From Porphyrobacter sp. LM 6 (GTDB taxonomy: Bacteria > Pseudomonadota > Alphaproteobacteria > Sphingomonadales > Sphingomonadaceae), in NCBI RefSeq assembly GCF_001720465.1, contig NZ_CP017113.1, forward strand, positions 496,001-560,000: a DNA stretch of 64,000 nucleotides, read 5' to 3'. This document shows, piece after piece, positions 8,509 to 17,062 of this stretch (its first letter is position 1; each line of letters opens with the position of its first letter). Below the pieces are notes generated by a model, which had not been told where the DNA came from, made no database searches, and saw only the letters and a program-made list of their open reading frames with translations. Both the position numbers and the translations under genes were made by a program.

Positions 8509-9408
8509 TTAGATCGTGCGCGGCGCGCCCGTGGTTATAAAAAAGTCGATCGGCAAGTAAGACCGCATGGGCTCGCCCGCCGCGTCCAACGCCGGGTCGA
8601 TCTGTAGGCGCCTTGCTCCTTTGCAGGTCTCCGCTTCGAGCCTGGGGTCGGTAACTTCTAGTAGCTTGCAGCTCTCGACCTCGCCCTTTGTCCCGATGAT
8701 AAGCCGGACCCGGAGGAAGTTCATTCCACTTTGCGTCTGGAGCCGCTCCCAAGGGATACGGCCAGAGAGCCGATCTGCCGTTGTCTGCCAGTCACGCGGC
8801 TGCGCCAGGCGAGTCGCGGTGCGATGCTGTTCGGGGTCGAGGCCCCAGGACCCGATGAGATCAAGCAGGCATTCGTTCATTACCGCGATCGGGCGGTCGA
8901 GCGACCCGGTCATCAGCCGCACCTGCGCGTCAGCATGGGTGATATCGACAAACCTGACGTCGGCACCCAAAGCCGGATCGAGCATCATTGGTGCCTTGAG
9001 GTCTTCGGACTCGTTTGCACTGGTCAATGGCTTGTCCTGAACACCCTCTAGGGCGACCGCCCGGTAGTACAGCGCCCGGCCATAGCCCTCGAGTGGGCCG
9101 ATCAGGGGTTCCTGCGTGTTGGGAGGGCGGTCAGGGAGGAACCGCACCATGTTCCCCTTGATAGACGGCTTGGTTCCATCGAACGCCGGGCCAGCGGCGA
9201 CGAGGCCGAAATGCTTAGCCGGGAAATATTGTTCGAGGATCAGGATATTGCGGGCTGTCTCCGGCCCGAACAGGCGGATCAGCCGGCATTTGTCCTTGTC
9301 GAAATCGACCTGCCACTTGCTGCTCGGTTCGAGCGTGACGGGTTCGGCCGCCGACACGGGCTGAATGGCGAGCGCGGCGGCCAGAACAGCGAGACAGGTG
9401 CGACCCAT
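8509..9408 (-). CDS. secreted protein with TonB-type C-terminal domain, copy 2
   Basis: A 299-aa paralogue of 7362-8303. It has the same plan: signal peptide (MGRTCLAVLAAALAIQPVSA), the shared early motif LEPSSKW...DKCRLIRLFG (copy 1 has LKPSSDW...DKCRMIRTFG), a diverged middle, and a TonB-like C-terminus (FLRVRLIIGTKGEVESCKLL, LEAETCKGARRL). Overall similarity to copy 1 looks low, so the gene duplication is old. The start is the ATG at 9408 with GGAGG about nine bases upstream. That Shine-Dalgarno lies inside the 3' arm of the etfA terminator, so read-through expression would have to open the hairpin. Function unknown. Confidence 0.75.
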   Translation of the reverse strand: MGRTCLAVLAAALAIQPVSAAEPVTLEPSSKWQVDFDKDKCRLIRLFGPETARNILILEQYFPAKHFGLVAAGPAFDGTKPSIKGNMVRFLPDRPPNTQEPLIGPLEGYGRALYYRAVALEGVQDKPLTSANESEDLKAPMMLDPALGADVRFVDITHADAQVRLMTGSLDRPIAVMNECLLDLIGSWGLDPEQHRTATRLAQPRDWQTTADRLSGRIPWERLQTQSGMNFLRVRLIIGTKGEVESCKLLEVTDPRLEAETCKGARRLQIDPALDAAGEPMRSYLPIDFFITTGAPRTI

Positions 9409-9410
9409 AA

Positions 9411-9447
9411 GAAAAACCTCCGGCAAGCGCGTAGCCTGCCGGAGGTT
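9411..9447 (-). terminator. intrinsic terminator of the etf operon, overlapping the next gene's ribosome binding site
   Basis: On the reverse strand an 11-bp perfect stem (AACCTCCGGCA with TGCCGGAGGTT; 9437-9447 pairs with 9415-9425) has an 11-nt loop and is followed by TTTTTC. It ends etfA transcripts. The 3' arm contains the GGAGG used by the TonB-domain gene starting at 9408. Confidence 0.85.
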
Positions 9448-9481
9448 CTTTTCAATCTCAAGCCCTTAGATGGGCAGCGCC

Positions 9482-10411
9482 TTACAGCGCGCCGGTCAGC
9501 TCCGGCACCGCCGCATAGAGGTCAGCCACAAGGCCGATGTCCGCGACCTGGAAGATCGGGGCGTCTTCGTCCTTGTTGATGGCGATAATGACCTTCGAGT
9601 CCTTCATCCCGGCAAGGTGCTGGATTGCGCCCGAGATGCCGATGGCGAAGTACACTTCCGGCGCGACGATCTTGCCGGTCTGGCCGACCTGATAGTCGTT
9701 GGGGACATAGCCCGCATCGACCGCCGCGCGGCTCGCGCCGATGGCTGCGCCGAGCTTGTCGGCGAGCGGGGTGATGACAGCTTCGAAGGTTTCCGCGTCC
9801 TTGAGCGCGCGGCCACCCGAGACGATGATCTTGGCGCTGGTCAGTTCCGGACGCTCGCTCTTGGCGATTTCCGAGCTGACGAAGGTCGAGGTGCCGGCAT
9901 CGCCTGCGCCGCCGACAGCTTCGATCGCCGCCGAGCCGCCTTCGGTCGCCGCCTTTTCGAACGCGGTGCCGCGCACGGTGATGACCAGCTTGGCATCGGT
10001 CGATTCAACCGTGGCGATGGCGTTGCCGGCGTAGATCGGACGGGTGAAGGTCTTGGGGCCTTCAACCGACAGGATCTCGCTGACCTGCATCACGTCAAGG
10101 TGTGCGGCGACGCGCGGGGCGACGTTCTTGCCCTGCGTGGTGGCAGCGGCGAGGAAGGCGTCGTGATCGGCCATCAGGCCGGCGGCCAGCGGGGCGACGT
10201 TTTCGGCAAGGCCGTTGGCGTAAGCCGCGTCATCCGCGACATGAACCTTGGCAACGCCTGCGATCTTCGCGGCAGCTTCCGCCACGCCGCCGCAGTTGTG
10301 GCCGGCGACCAGCAGGTGCACTTCGCCGAGCTTGCCGGCAGCGGTGACCACCGCGAGCGTCGCGTCGTTCACCTTGGTGTTGTCATGTTCGACGAGAACC
10401 AGAGTCTTCAT
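9482..10411 (-). CDS. etfA: electron transfer flavoprotein alpha subunit
   Basis: A 309-aa FixB/EtfA protein. With EtfB it forms the soluble ETF dimer that takes electrons from acyl-CoA and related dehydrogenases and passes them to ETF:quinone oxidoreductase. The N-terminal ETF domain starts [20 protein letters not shown]. The C-terminal FAD-binding region has [29 protein letters not shown] and [20 protein letters not shown], all family signatures. Length is normal. The gene lies 34 bp after etfB in the same direction and is followed by a strong terminator. Confidence 0.97.
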   Translation of the reverse strand: MKTLVLVEHDNTKVNDATLAVVTAAGKLGEVHLLVAGHNCGGVAEAAAKIAGVAKVHVADDAAYANGLAENVAPLAAGLMADHDAFLAAATTQGKNVAPRVAAHLDVMQVSEILSVEGPKTFTRPIYAGNAIATVESTDAKLVITVRGTAFEKAATEGGSAAIEAVGGAGDAGTSTFVSSEIAKSERPELTSAKIIVSGGRALKDAETFEAVITPLADKLGAAIGASRAAVDAGYVPNDYQVGQTGKIVAPEVYFAIGISGAIQHLAGMKDSKVIIAINKDEDAPIFQVADIGLVADLYAAVPELTGAL

Positions 10412-10445
10412 CTCGAATGTTCCTTATATCTGAGGCGCGGCGCGC

Positions 10446-11192
10446 TTACGCGATGCCGAGCGCCTTGACCTTTTCGACCAGCGCGGCGACGTCGGCGACC
10501 TTTTCGCCCGCCTGGCGCACCGGCGGCTCGGCGACCTTGAGGGTCTTGAGGCGCGGGGTCAGATCGACGCCGTAATCGGCAGCGGTCTTGGTCGCGAGCG
10601 GCTTCTGCTTGGCCTTCATGATGTTCGGCAGCGAAGCATAGCGCGGCTCGTTGAGGCGCAGGTCGGTGGTGACGATCGCGGGGAGCGCGAGCTTCACGGT
10701 CTGCAAGCCCCCATCGACTTCGCGCTTCACCACGACGCTGTCGCCTTCGACGGCGACGGTGTTGGCGAAGGTGCCCTGCGGACGGCCCATCAGGGCTGCG
10801 AGCATCTGACCGGTCTGGTTCGAATCGTCCGAGATCGACTGCTTGCCGAGGATGACGAGGCCGGGGGCTTCTTCATCGGCAATCGCCTTGAGGATCTTGG
10901 CAACCGCCAGCGGCTCGACCTCTTCTTCGGTCTCGACGAGGATCGCACGGTCGGCGCCCATGGCGAGCGCGGTGCGGAGCGTTTCCTGCGCCTTGGCCGG
11001 GCCGACGGAAACCGCCACGATTTCAGTCGCCGCGCCCTTTTCTTTGAGGCGGATGGCTTCTTCGACCGCGATCTCGTCGAACGGGTTCATGCTCATCTTG
11101 ACGTTGGCAAGGTCAACGCCCGTGCCATCGGCCTTGACCCGCGGCTTGACGTTGTAATCGATCACCCGCTTGACGGGGACGAGGATCTTCAT
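10446..11192 (-). CDS. etfB: electron transfer flavoprotein beta subunit
   Basis: A 248-aa FixA/EtfB protein, the AMP-binding partner of EtfA. It begins [20 protein letters not shown] and contains the family segments [18 protein letters not shown] and [20 protein letters not shown], with the C-terminal anchoring arm. It is the first gene of the two-gene etfBA operon. The start has GAGAGGAAGGAA upstream. A near-palindrome at 11264-11286 lies about 72 bp before the start and may be the operator controlling both genes. Confidence 0.97.
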   Translation of the reverse strand: MKILVPVKRVIDYNVKPRVKADGTGVDLANVKMSMNPFDEIAVEEAIRLKEKGAATEIVAVSVGPAKAQETLRTALAMGADRAILVETEEEVEPLAVAKILKAIADEEAPGLVILGKQSISDDSNQTGQMLAALMGRPQGTFANTVAVEGDSVVVKREVDGGLQTVKLALPAIVTTDLRLNEPRYASLPNIMKAKQKPLATKTAADYGVDLTPRLKTLKVAEPPVRQAGEKVADVAALVEKVKALGIA

Positions 11193-11263
11193 GGGGCGTT
11201 CCTTCCTCTCACAAAATCACTGGCCCAGAATCACTGGGACTGAGGCCTTGGATGTCCGCCTAG

Positions 11264-11286
11264 CTTGCGTTTACGTAAACGTCAAG
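11264..11286. promoter_or_regulatory. palindromic operator candidate upstream of etfBA
   Basis: The centre CGTTTACGTAAACG (11268-11281) is a perfect 14-bp palindrome, extended by CTTG on the left and TCAAG on the right. It lies between the divergent etfB and DUF6265 genes. The TTTACGTAAA-type core resembles operators reported for regulators of branched-chain amino-acid and fatty-acid catabolism (LiuR/MerR or TetR families), whose regulons often include etf. The regulator gene is not in the window, so the assignment is inference. Confidence 0.55.
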
Positions 11287-11422
11287 CGAGGCGGGCGTGC
11301 CGAAGGCCAAGGATGTGCCCACCCCCTTGCTTTCCGGCATCCGCAGGTCAAGCCCTCAAATCACCAGTGCTTTACCGCCTGACCCGGCACAGATACGTAA
11401 GGGATCGGGGAGGGATGACGTG

Positions 11423-11935
11423 ATGGGCAAATTGGCATGGTTGGCAGGCCTTGCGCTGCTGGCCGCAACCCCGCTGGCGGCGCAAGAAACTCGCATGGCC
11501 GCGGACGGTGCGCCCGCGCCCGCAGCCACAATCGCCGAGGCTGCGTGGCTGATCGGATCATGGAGCGGCAGCGGGATCGGCGGGGCCGAGGCGCATGAAA
11601 GCTGGCTCGCGCCGTCGGGGGACACGATGGTCGGTGTCTTCGTCCAGGAAACCGCCGCCGGGGGGATCATGTTTTCCGAGCACATGTATCTGATGGAGCA
11701 GGACGGCAGCCTCGTCGTGAAGCTCAAGCACTTCAACCCCGACCTGACCGGCTGGGAGGAGAAGGACGGGATGATCACCTTCCGCCTGATCGCGGCGGAA
11801 CCCTGCGCGCTCTATTTCAATGCTCTCACCTATCGCTGTGATGGCGAGGGCGGGATGGTGGTCGCGGTGCGGATGAAAAGTGCCAAGCCCGAACCGCAGG
11901 AACTTGTGTTCCGGTTCCGCAAGACGGGGCGTTGA
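11423..11935 (+). CDS. exported DUF6265-like protein
   Basis: A 170-aa protein with a signal peptide ([20 protein letters not shown] followed by Q). The mature part has the beta-rich pattern of the DUF6265 family: [56 protein letters not shown]. The fold suggests a small lipocalin-like beta-barrel, but no function is established. ATG 11423 is preferred over the longer frame from 11297 because the signal peptide starts there and GGGGAGGGA lies just upstream. It is divergent from etfB and convergent with sucC. Confidence 0.8.
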   Translation: MGKLAWLAGLALLAATPLAAQETRMAADGAPAPAATIAEAAWLIGSWSGSGIGGAEAHESWLAPSGDTMVGVFVQETAAGGIMFSEHMYLMEQDGSLVVKLKHFNPDLTGWEEKDGMITFRLIAAEPCALYFNALTYRCDGEGGMVVAVRMKSAKPEPQELVFRFRKTGR

Positions 11936-11972
11936 AGAACCGGTCGCACTTGCGACTGCAAGGCCGACTGGA

Positions 11973-11994
11973 CGCCCGCCCGGAGGGGCGGGCG
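11973..11994. terminator. GC-rich hairpin between convergent genes
   Basis: CGCCCGCCC and GGGCGGGCG (11973-11981 with 11986-11994) form a strong stem with a four-base loop between the DUF6265 stop and the sucC stop. No T-run follows on either strand. It is a probable bidirectional, possibly Rho-assisted, terminator. Confidence 0.5.
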
Positions 11995-12002
11995 CACAGT
12001 AA

Positions 12003-13202
12003 TCAGGCCGCCTTCTTCACTTCCGCGACGATCTTCTTCGCCGCATCGCCGAGGTTGTCGGCGGGCACGATCGCGAGGCCCGAATTGGCGAGGATCGCCT
12101 TGCCTTCGGCCACGTTGGTGCCTTCGAGGCGCACGACCAGCGGAACCTGGAGGTTCACGTCCTTCGCCGCCTGGACGATCCCGTTGGCGATCACGTCGCA
12201 CTTCATGATCCCGCCGAAGATGTTGACGAGGATGCCCTCGACCGCCGGGTCCTTGAGGATGATCTTGAAGGCCGCCGTCACCTTCTCGGTGGTGGCGCCG
12301 CCGCCCACGTCGAGGAAGTTCGCCGGGAAGGCGCCGTTGAGCTTGATGATGTCCATCGTCGCCATCGCCAGCCCTGCGCCGTTCACCATGCAGCCAATGT
12401 TCCCGTCGAGCTTGATGTAGGCGAGATCATATTCGGATGCCTCGACTTCCGCCGGGTCTTCCTCGGTCTCGTCGCGCAGGGCTTCGATATCGGGGTGGCG
12501 GTAGAGGGCGTTGCCATCGAAGCTCATCTTGGCGTCGAGCACCAGCAGCTTGCCGTCTTCGCTTTCGACCAGCGGGTTGATTTCCAGCATCTCGCAATCG
12601 GTGGCGAGGAAGGCGTCATAGAGCTGCTTGGCGAGCTTCTGCGCCTGCTTGTTGAGATCGCCCTTGAGCTTGAGCGCGAAGGCCACCGCGCGGCCATGGT
12701 GCGGCTGGAAGCCCTGTGCGGGATCGACGGTGAAAGTGGTGATCAGCTCGGGCGTGTCATGCGCCACGGTTTCGATGTCCATCCCGCCCTCGGTCGAAAC
12801 CACGAAGGCGACGCGGCCCGAAGCGCGGTCAACCAGCAGCGAGAGGTAGTATTCCTTGGCGATGTCGACGCCGTCGGTGATGTAGAGGCGGTTCACCTGC
12901 TTGCCCGCATCCCCCGTCTGGATGGTGACCAGCGTGTTGCCGAGCATTTCGGTGGCGTGGGCGCGCACTTCATCAAGGCTCTTGGCGAGGCGCACGCCGC
13001 CCTTGGCGTCAGCGGGGAGTTCCTTGAACTTGCCCTTGCCGCGTCCGCCGGCATGGATCTGGGCCTTCACGACATAGAGCGGCCCGGGCAGCTTCTTGGC
13101 GGCTTCAACCGCTTCTTCGACGCTCAGCGCGGCATGGCCTGCGGGGACAGCGATCCCGTGGCTCGCGAGCAGTTCCTTGGCCTGGTATTCGTGGACGTTC
13201 AT
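12003..13202 (-). CDS. sucC: succinate--CoA ligase (ADP-forming) beta subunit
   Basis: A 399-aa ATP-grasp protein, the beta subunit of the TCA-cycle enzyme that makes succinate and ATP from succinyl-CoA. It starts [20 protein letters not shown]. It carries the ATP-grasp motifs [19 protein letters not shown] near residues 40-60, [20 protein letters not shown], and the succinyl-binding loop [17 protein letters not shown]. Length is normal. The start is the conserved Met at 13202; the frame is open further upstream but nonconserved. sucD usually follows sucC but does not here, where the next gene is convergent, so the alpha subunit must be encoded elsewhere. Confidence 0.97.
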   Translation of the reverse strand: MNVHEYQAKELLASHGIAVPAGHAALSVEEAVEAAKKLPGPLYVVKAQIHAGGRGKGKFKELPADAKGGVRLAKSLDEVRAHATEMLGNTLVTIQTGDAGKQVNRLYITDGVDIAKEYYLSLLVDRASGRVAFVVSTEGGMDIETVAHDTPELITTFTVDPAQGFQPHHGRAVAFALKLKGDLNKQAQKLAKQLYDAFLATDCEMLEINPLVESEDGKLLVLDAKMSFDGNALYRHPDIEALRDETEEDPAEVEASEYDLAYIKLDGNIGCMVNGAGLAMATMDIIKLNGAFPANFLDVGGGATTEKVTAAFKIILKDPAVEGILVNIFGGIMKCDVIANGIVQAAKDVNLQVPLVVRLEGTNVAEGKAILANSGLAIVPADNLGDAAKKIVAEVKKAA

Positions 13203-13315
13203 GGCGTGTCGATCCCTTGCTTCAAATCCTGGGGAGAGGTTTGTCTGCGGGCGGCCTAAGCACGGATCGACAGGCTTGAAAAGTGCCTGCGGCAAGGCCA
13301 ACACCATAGCCTCTC

Positions 13316-14092
13316 ATGATTGACAGGGATCGCCTTCAAGAGATTGTCCGCGAGGCGGGCCGCATCGCCCATTCGCGCTGGCCGGGGGCGGGCCATGACC
13401 TGCACAGCTGGGACAAGACCCCGAACAATCCGGTGAGCGAGGCTGATCTCGAGGTCGACCGCTTTTTGAAGCGCGAATTGACCCGGCTGTTGCCCTCGGC
13501 GGCGTGGCTGTCGGAGGAAACCGTCGATGACAAGGGCCGCACAGCGAGCGGGCTGATCTGGCTGGTCGATCCGATCGACGGTACCCGCGATTTCGTGCGC
13601 GGGCGTAGCGGCTGGGCAGTGTCGGTGGCGCTGGTGAGCGCGGGCAAGCCCCTGATCGGGATGCTCGCCGCGCCTGTGCGGGGCGAGGAATGGCTGGCGC
13701 TTGCGGGACAAGGCGCAACGCTCAATGGCGCACCGATCAGAGCGAGCACCCGCAGCCAGTTCCCCGGCGCACGCGTGCCGACCCACACGCTCCCCAAGGA
13801 AGACAGCGATCTCGTCGCGGTCGAGCAGCCCAATTCGATCGCGCTCAGGATCGCGATGGTCGCCGATGATCGCGCCGATCTCGTCGCGACGCTGCGCTGG
13901 GGCTTTGAATGGGATATCGCCGCCGCGACCCTGATCGCGCGCGAGGCCGGGGCGGAAGTCACCGATGCCTTCGGCGCGCCGCTCGCCTACAACAAGCACG
14001 ACCCGCGCGATTTCGGCCTGCTGGTCTGCGCCCCCGCGATCCACGCCGCCGCGGTCGAACGGCTGGCAGAGCGGGCAAAGGCGCTGCGTTAA
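13316..14092 (+). CDS. inositol monophosphatase family protein, CysQ-like 3'(2'),5'-bisphosphate nucleotidase
   Basis: A 258-aa lithium-sensitive phosphatase-fold enzyme. Metal-binding motifs are intact: SEE near residue 62, DPIDGTRDF with D85 and D88, and WDIAAATLIAREAGAEVTD with D200. The FVRGRSGWAVSVALV stretch after the DGT motif and the overall length suggest a CysQ-type enzyme, which recycles PAP to AMP in sulfate assimilation. Histidinol-phosphatase (HisN) or inositol-phosphatase activity cannot be excluded from sequence. It is divergent from sucC with a 113-bp gap. Confidence 0.85.
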   Translation: MIDRDRLQEIVREAGRIAHSRWPGAGHDLHSWDKTPNNPVSEADLEVDRFLKRELTRLLPSAAWLSEETVDDKGRTASGLIWLVDPIDGTRDFVRGRSGWAVSVALVSAGKPLIGMLAAPVRGEEWLALAGQGATLNGAPIRASTRSQFPGARVPTHTLPKEDSDLVAVEQPNSIALRIAMVADDRADLVATLRWGFEWDIAAATLIAREAGAEVTDAFGAPLAYNKHDPRDFGLLVCAPAIHAAAVERLAERAKALR

Positions 14093-14104
14093 GCCTTTCT
14101 GGTC

Positions 14105-14217
14105 CTCAGAACGCAAACGGGCCGCCCAATGGGCGGTCCCGCAAGCGCGAACGCGCGCCCGCAGCGACGCGACCTTCAGGTCGCGTGAGCGAGGAGTGGG
14201 GGCGCGGAGGCGCCCCC
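14105..14217. repeat. cluster of three hairpins around a GC-rich 20-mer
   Basis: Between the phosphatase stop and the OmpA-gene stop lie three inverted repeats: GCCGCCC-AAT-GGGCGGT (about 14121-14137), a GCGACGCGACC / GGTCGCGTGAGC hairpin near 14165-14190, and GGGGGCGC-GGA-GGCGCCCCC near 14199-14217. The 20-mer CGCAAGCGCGAACGCGCGCC at 14140-14159 between the first two recurs at 16567-16586 in the next hairpin element. It probably terminates the convergent genes and belongs to a dispersed repeat family. Confidence 0.7.
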
Positions 14218-14224
14218 ACCCACC

Positions 14225-14923
14225 TTACTGCGCGCGTGCCGCAGCCACGTCTTCCTGGCTGATCGGGGTGATCTTGATTTCGACCCGGCGGTTGAGCGGC
14301 TCGTTGACGTTGTCGGCGGTCTTCACCCGCAGCGAGTCATACGCTTCGCCAAAGCCCTTGGTCGCGATCCGCGCCCGCGCCACGCCGCGCGCGGCGAGAT
14401 AATCGGCGACCGCCTGCGCGCGCTCTTCGGACAGGCGCTGGTTGGTGGCGGGCGAGCCGGTGGTGTCGGTGAAGCCGTACACGTCGATCAGGCTGTTCGG
14501 GTACTTGATCAGCGATTCGGCGACGCTGTTGAGCGTATCGAGGAAGCCGGGGTTGATCGCCGCGGAGCCGGTGGCGAAGGTCACGCCGTCGGGCAGGCGC
14601 ACCAGAATTGCGTCCTGATCGCCGACTTCTTCGACATCCACGCCGCTGCCGGCGGTCTGTTCCTTCAGTTCCTTGATCTGGTCGTCATACTGCTTGCCGA
14701 TCACCGCGCCGGCCGAACCGCCGATCCCGGCACCGATGATGCGTCCGGTATCGCCGCCGATGGCGCCGCCGAGCAGATAGCCCAGCGTGCCGCCGCCGAT
14801 CGCGCCGATGGCAGTGCGCGAAATCTTCTTCTCGCCGGTGTTGGGGTCAGTAACGCAGGCGGTGGTGGTGCCGAGCAGGGCCAGAGCCGCCGTCCCGGAC
14901 ATCAGGAAACGCGAAAAAGTCAT
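14225..14923 (-). CDS. OmpA family lipoprotein with glycine-zipper
   Basis: A 232-aa outer-membrane lipoprotein. The N-terminal signal ends in a loose lipobox (GTTTAC). It is followed by a glycine-zipper stretch (IGAIGGGTLGYLLGGAIGG, then IIGAGIGGSAGAVIG) and then an OmpA C-terminal peptidoglycan-binding domain with VYGFTDTTGSPATNQRLSEE and RAQAVADYL and the final NRRVEIKI. It would tether the outer membrane to the cell wall. The start is the Met at 14923 preceding the signal; upstream in-frame sequence is not signal-like. It is convergent with the phosphatase gene. Confidence 0.9.
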   Translation of the reverse strand: MTFSRFLMSGTAALALLGTTTACVTDPNTGEKKISRTAIGAIGGGTLGYLLGGAIGGDTGRIIGAGIGGSAGAVIGKQYDDQIKELKEQTAGSGVDVEEVGDQDAILVRLPDGVTFATGSAAINPGFLDTLNSVAESLIKYPNSLIDVYGFTDTTGSPATNQRLSEERAQAVADYLAARGVARARIATKGFGEAYDSLRVKTADNVNEPLNRRVEIKITPISQEDVAAARAQ

Positions 14924-15116
14924 ATCAGTCCCTCCCTTAGCAACTGTGCCGACATTGCCACGTCGCCCGGTTGGCGACAAGGCAGCGGCCTGTCGGGGAT
15001 GGCGCTCTCTTGGCGTCCGGCGCATTGACCGCAGTTGAATGGGAGTGTGCCCATCCGTTCAGGAGCGGCGGAATGCCCGGATGGCATCGCCGCCAGTTTG
15101 TGCTAGCGCTGATGCC

Positions 15117-16424
15117 GTGACGCCGTTTCCCTGGTCAGACCTGTTCATCATCCTCGCCCTGATTGTGCTCAACGGGGTGTTCGCCATGTCCGAGTTGGCG
15201 ATCGTTTCCGCCAAGACCAGCACGCTCGAAGCCAAGGCGGAAGGGGGATCGACCAGCGCGCGGATCGCGCTCGATCTGGCGGCCAACCCGGGCAAGTTCC
15301 TTTCGACCGTGCAGATCGGGATCACCCTGATCGGGATCATCGCCGGGGCCTATTCGGGCGCGAGCCTGGGCGGCCCGGTGGGCGAACGGCTGGTGGCGCT
15401 GGGAATGGCGCAGACCTATGCCGATGAAACCGGTTTTGCGCTGGTGATCGCCATTACCACCTATCTCAGCCTGATCGTCGGCGAGCTGGTGCCCAAGCAG
15501 CTTGCCTTGCGCGCGGCGGTGCCGGTGTCGCTGGTGATGGCGCGGCCGATGTCCTTCGTGGCGCGCGCGGCGGCGCCGCTGGTGTGGCTACTCGATTCCA
15601 GCTCGGCGGCGGTAATCCGGCTGTTCGGCATTCGCGCCGGCGATGATGCGCGGGTCACCGCCGAAGAGCTGCACATGATCTTTGCCGAAGCGACGCGCTC
15701 GGGCGCGATCGAGGCGGAGCAGCGCCAGCTCCTGACCGGCGTGGTGCGGCTGGCCGAACGCCCGGTGCGCGAGATGATGACCCCGCGCACCGAGGTCGAC
15801 TGGATCGAGGCCGATGCCGATGCCGACGAGATGCGCGAGACGATCGAAGCCAGCTCGCATTCGCTGCTGCCGGTTGCCGATGGCTCGCCCGATGCGATCC
15901 TCGGTGTGGTCAAGGTGCGCGACGTGCTTGCCGCGATGGTGCGCGGCGGGCCGGTTTCGATCCGTGACATGATGCGCAAGGCCGAGGTTGTGCCCGACCA
16001 GCTCGACGCGATGGACGCGCTCAGGGTGCTGCAATCGGCGGATGTGGCGATGGCGGTGGTGCACGATGAATACGGGCATTTCGAAGGGATCGTGACCCCG
16101 GTCGATCTGCTCACCGCGATCGTCGGCAACTTCGCCAGCGATAGCGATGACGGCGATCTGCCCTCGGTGGTCGAGCGCGAGGATGGCTCGCTGCTGGTCT
16201 CGGGCTCGCTGTCTGCCGATGCGCTGGCCGACCGGCTGGGTCTCGATTACGGCGAGGACCGCGAATTCGGCACGGCGGCGGGCTATGTGCTGTCGGTGAT
16301 GAAGAAGCTGCCGGGCGAAGGCGAGCACTTCACCGATCAGGGCTGGCGCTTCGAGGTCGTCGACATGGACGGCCGCCGGATCGACAAGCTGCTTGTCAGC
16401 CGTGTGAAGGGCGAGGGCGAGTAA
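15117..16424 (+). CDS. CNNM/CorC-type (hemolysin-like) transmembrane CBS-domain protein
   Basis: A 435-aa protein of the DUF21-CBS-CorC_HlyC type. The N-terminal CNNM transmembrane domain has four helices and the conserved LNGVFAMSELAIVSAK and STVQIGITLIGI motifs. A CBS pair follows (VREMMTPRTEVDWIE; VPDQLDAMDALRVLQ with VVHDEYGHFEGIVTPVDLL), then a C-terminal CorC/HlyC domain ending VVDMDGRRIDKLLV. The family is linked to magnesium and cobalt efflux; the name hemolysin is historical. The likely start is GTG 15117, just before the first helix. ATG 15081 and 15039 are alternatives with nonconserved leaders. Confidence 0.88.
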   Translation: MTPFPWSDLFIILALIVLNGVFAMSELAIVSAKTSTLEAKAEGGSTSARIALDLAANPGKFLSTVQIGITLIGIIAGAYSGASLGGPVGERLVALGMAQTYADETGFALVIAITTYLSLIVGELVPKQLALRAAVPVSLVMARPMSFVARAAAPLVWLLDSSSAAVIRLFGIRAGDDARVTAEELHMIFAEATRSGAIEAEQRQLLTGVVRLAERPVREMMTPRTEVDWIEADADADEMRETIEASSHSLLPVADGSPDAILGVVKVRDVLAAMVRGGPVSIRDMMRKAEVVPDQLDAMDALRVLQSADVAMAVVHDEYGHFEGIVTPVDLLTAIVGNFASDSDDGDLPSVVEREDGSLLVSGSLSADALADRLGLDYGEDREFGTAAGYVLSVMKKLPGEGEHFTDQGWRFEVVDMDGRRIDKLLVSRVKGEGE

Positions 16425-16450
16425 GGCCGCGTTTTTATTTCGCCCTCAGA

Positions 16451-16635
16451 CGCCGGGCGGCGGACATCCGTCCGCCTTGGCTTTCCTCGCATAAGCTCGG
16501 GCGGCCATTCGGCCTTGCGGAGGCTACGCCTCCGTTTGGTGCAATACAAACCGACACCGTAGGTGTCGCAAGCGCGAACGCGCGCCGCGGCTTATGCCGC
16601 GAAAGCCAAGCGGGCCGGATGGCCCGCGCCCGGCG
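16451..16635. repeat. 185-bp inverted-repeat element made of nested hairpins (REP/BIME- or MITE-like)
   Basis: The outer ends are inverted copies of each other: CGCCGGGCG (16451-16459) with CGCCCGGCG (16627-16635), TTGGCTTTC (16477-16485) with GAAAGCCAA (16601-16609), and GCATAAGC (16489-16496) with GCTTATGC (16590-16597). Each arm holds its own hairpin (GGCGGAC/GTCCGCC; CGGGCC/GGCCCG). The centre has more stems (GGAGGC/GCCTCC, CGACACC/GGTGTCG). It fills the gap between the convergent CNNM-type gene and bamF. It contains the 20-mer also found at 14140-14159. Confidence 0.8.
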
Positions 16636-16648
16636 TTTGAGGGTCAAA

Positions 16649-17062
16649 TCAGGAAGGTATTACCGCCGAAGCCGACTGCCCGTCGCCCTGCGGTGCGGCG
16701 ATGATATCGCGGGTCACGCGACCCTTGGCGACGGTGTTGGTCTGGTTGTCGCCAACCACACTGCGGATGCCCGGTGCGGCGCTGCCGGCACGGTCGATCA
16801 CGCTCGCTTCGACCCGGCTGCGCGGCGCGGGGCCACCGAACAGCGCGTCGAGAGCCTGCTCGGATGCCGTCCCTTCGCTCGGGCGCGGGGCGCCGGGGGC
16901 GGGCGGGGTCAGGCTGAAATCGGGCGGCACCACCAGCGGCGCCTGACGCTGCACTGCGAATTCATCGGGCCGCTCGCGGTTGAACACCCCGCCGCCGCCG
17001 CCACAGGCAGCCAGCATCGCCGAACAGCCGGCCAGCACAATCACAGGGGCAAACTTACGCAT
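16649..17062 (-). CDS. bamF: DUF3035 lipoprotein, BamF-like
   Basis: A 137-aa lipoprotein of the DUF3035 family, described in alphaproteobacteria as the BAM-complex subunit BamF. It has a signal with lipobox LAAC, then a Gly run (CGGGGG), then the family-like FNRERPDEFAVQRQAPLVVPPDF. The remainder is low-complexity and proline-rich. The start (ATG 17062) overlaps the lspA stop by eight bases, so it is translated from the same message. It is the last gene of the gpmA-bamF operon. Placement after lspA makes sense because LspA processes this kind of lipoprotein. Confidence 0.82.
   Translation of the reverse strand: MRKFAPVIVLAGCSAMLAACGGGGGVFNRERPDEFAVQRQAPLVVPPDFSLTPPAPGAPRPSEGTASEQALDALFGGPAPRSRVEASVIDRAGSAAPGIRSVVGDNQTNTVAKGRVTRDIIAAPQGDGQSASAVIPS

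Noticed and set aside
8270..8752. Reverse ORF spanning the DUF445 tail copy and the junction between the TonB-domain genes
   Set aside because: It runs in the wrong frame through both flanking genes and the repeat; no motif.
9470..10468. Long forward ORF opposite etfA
   Set aside because: It mirrors etfA codon for codon on the other strand in GC-rich DNA. etfA has clear family motifs, and the forward frame has none.
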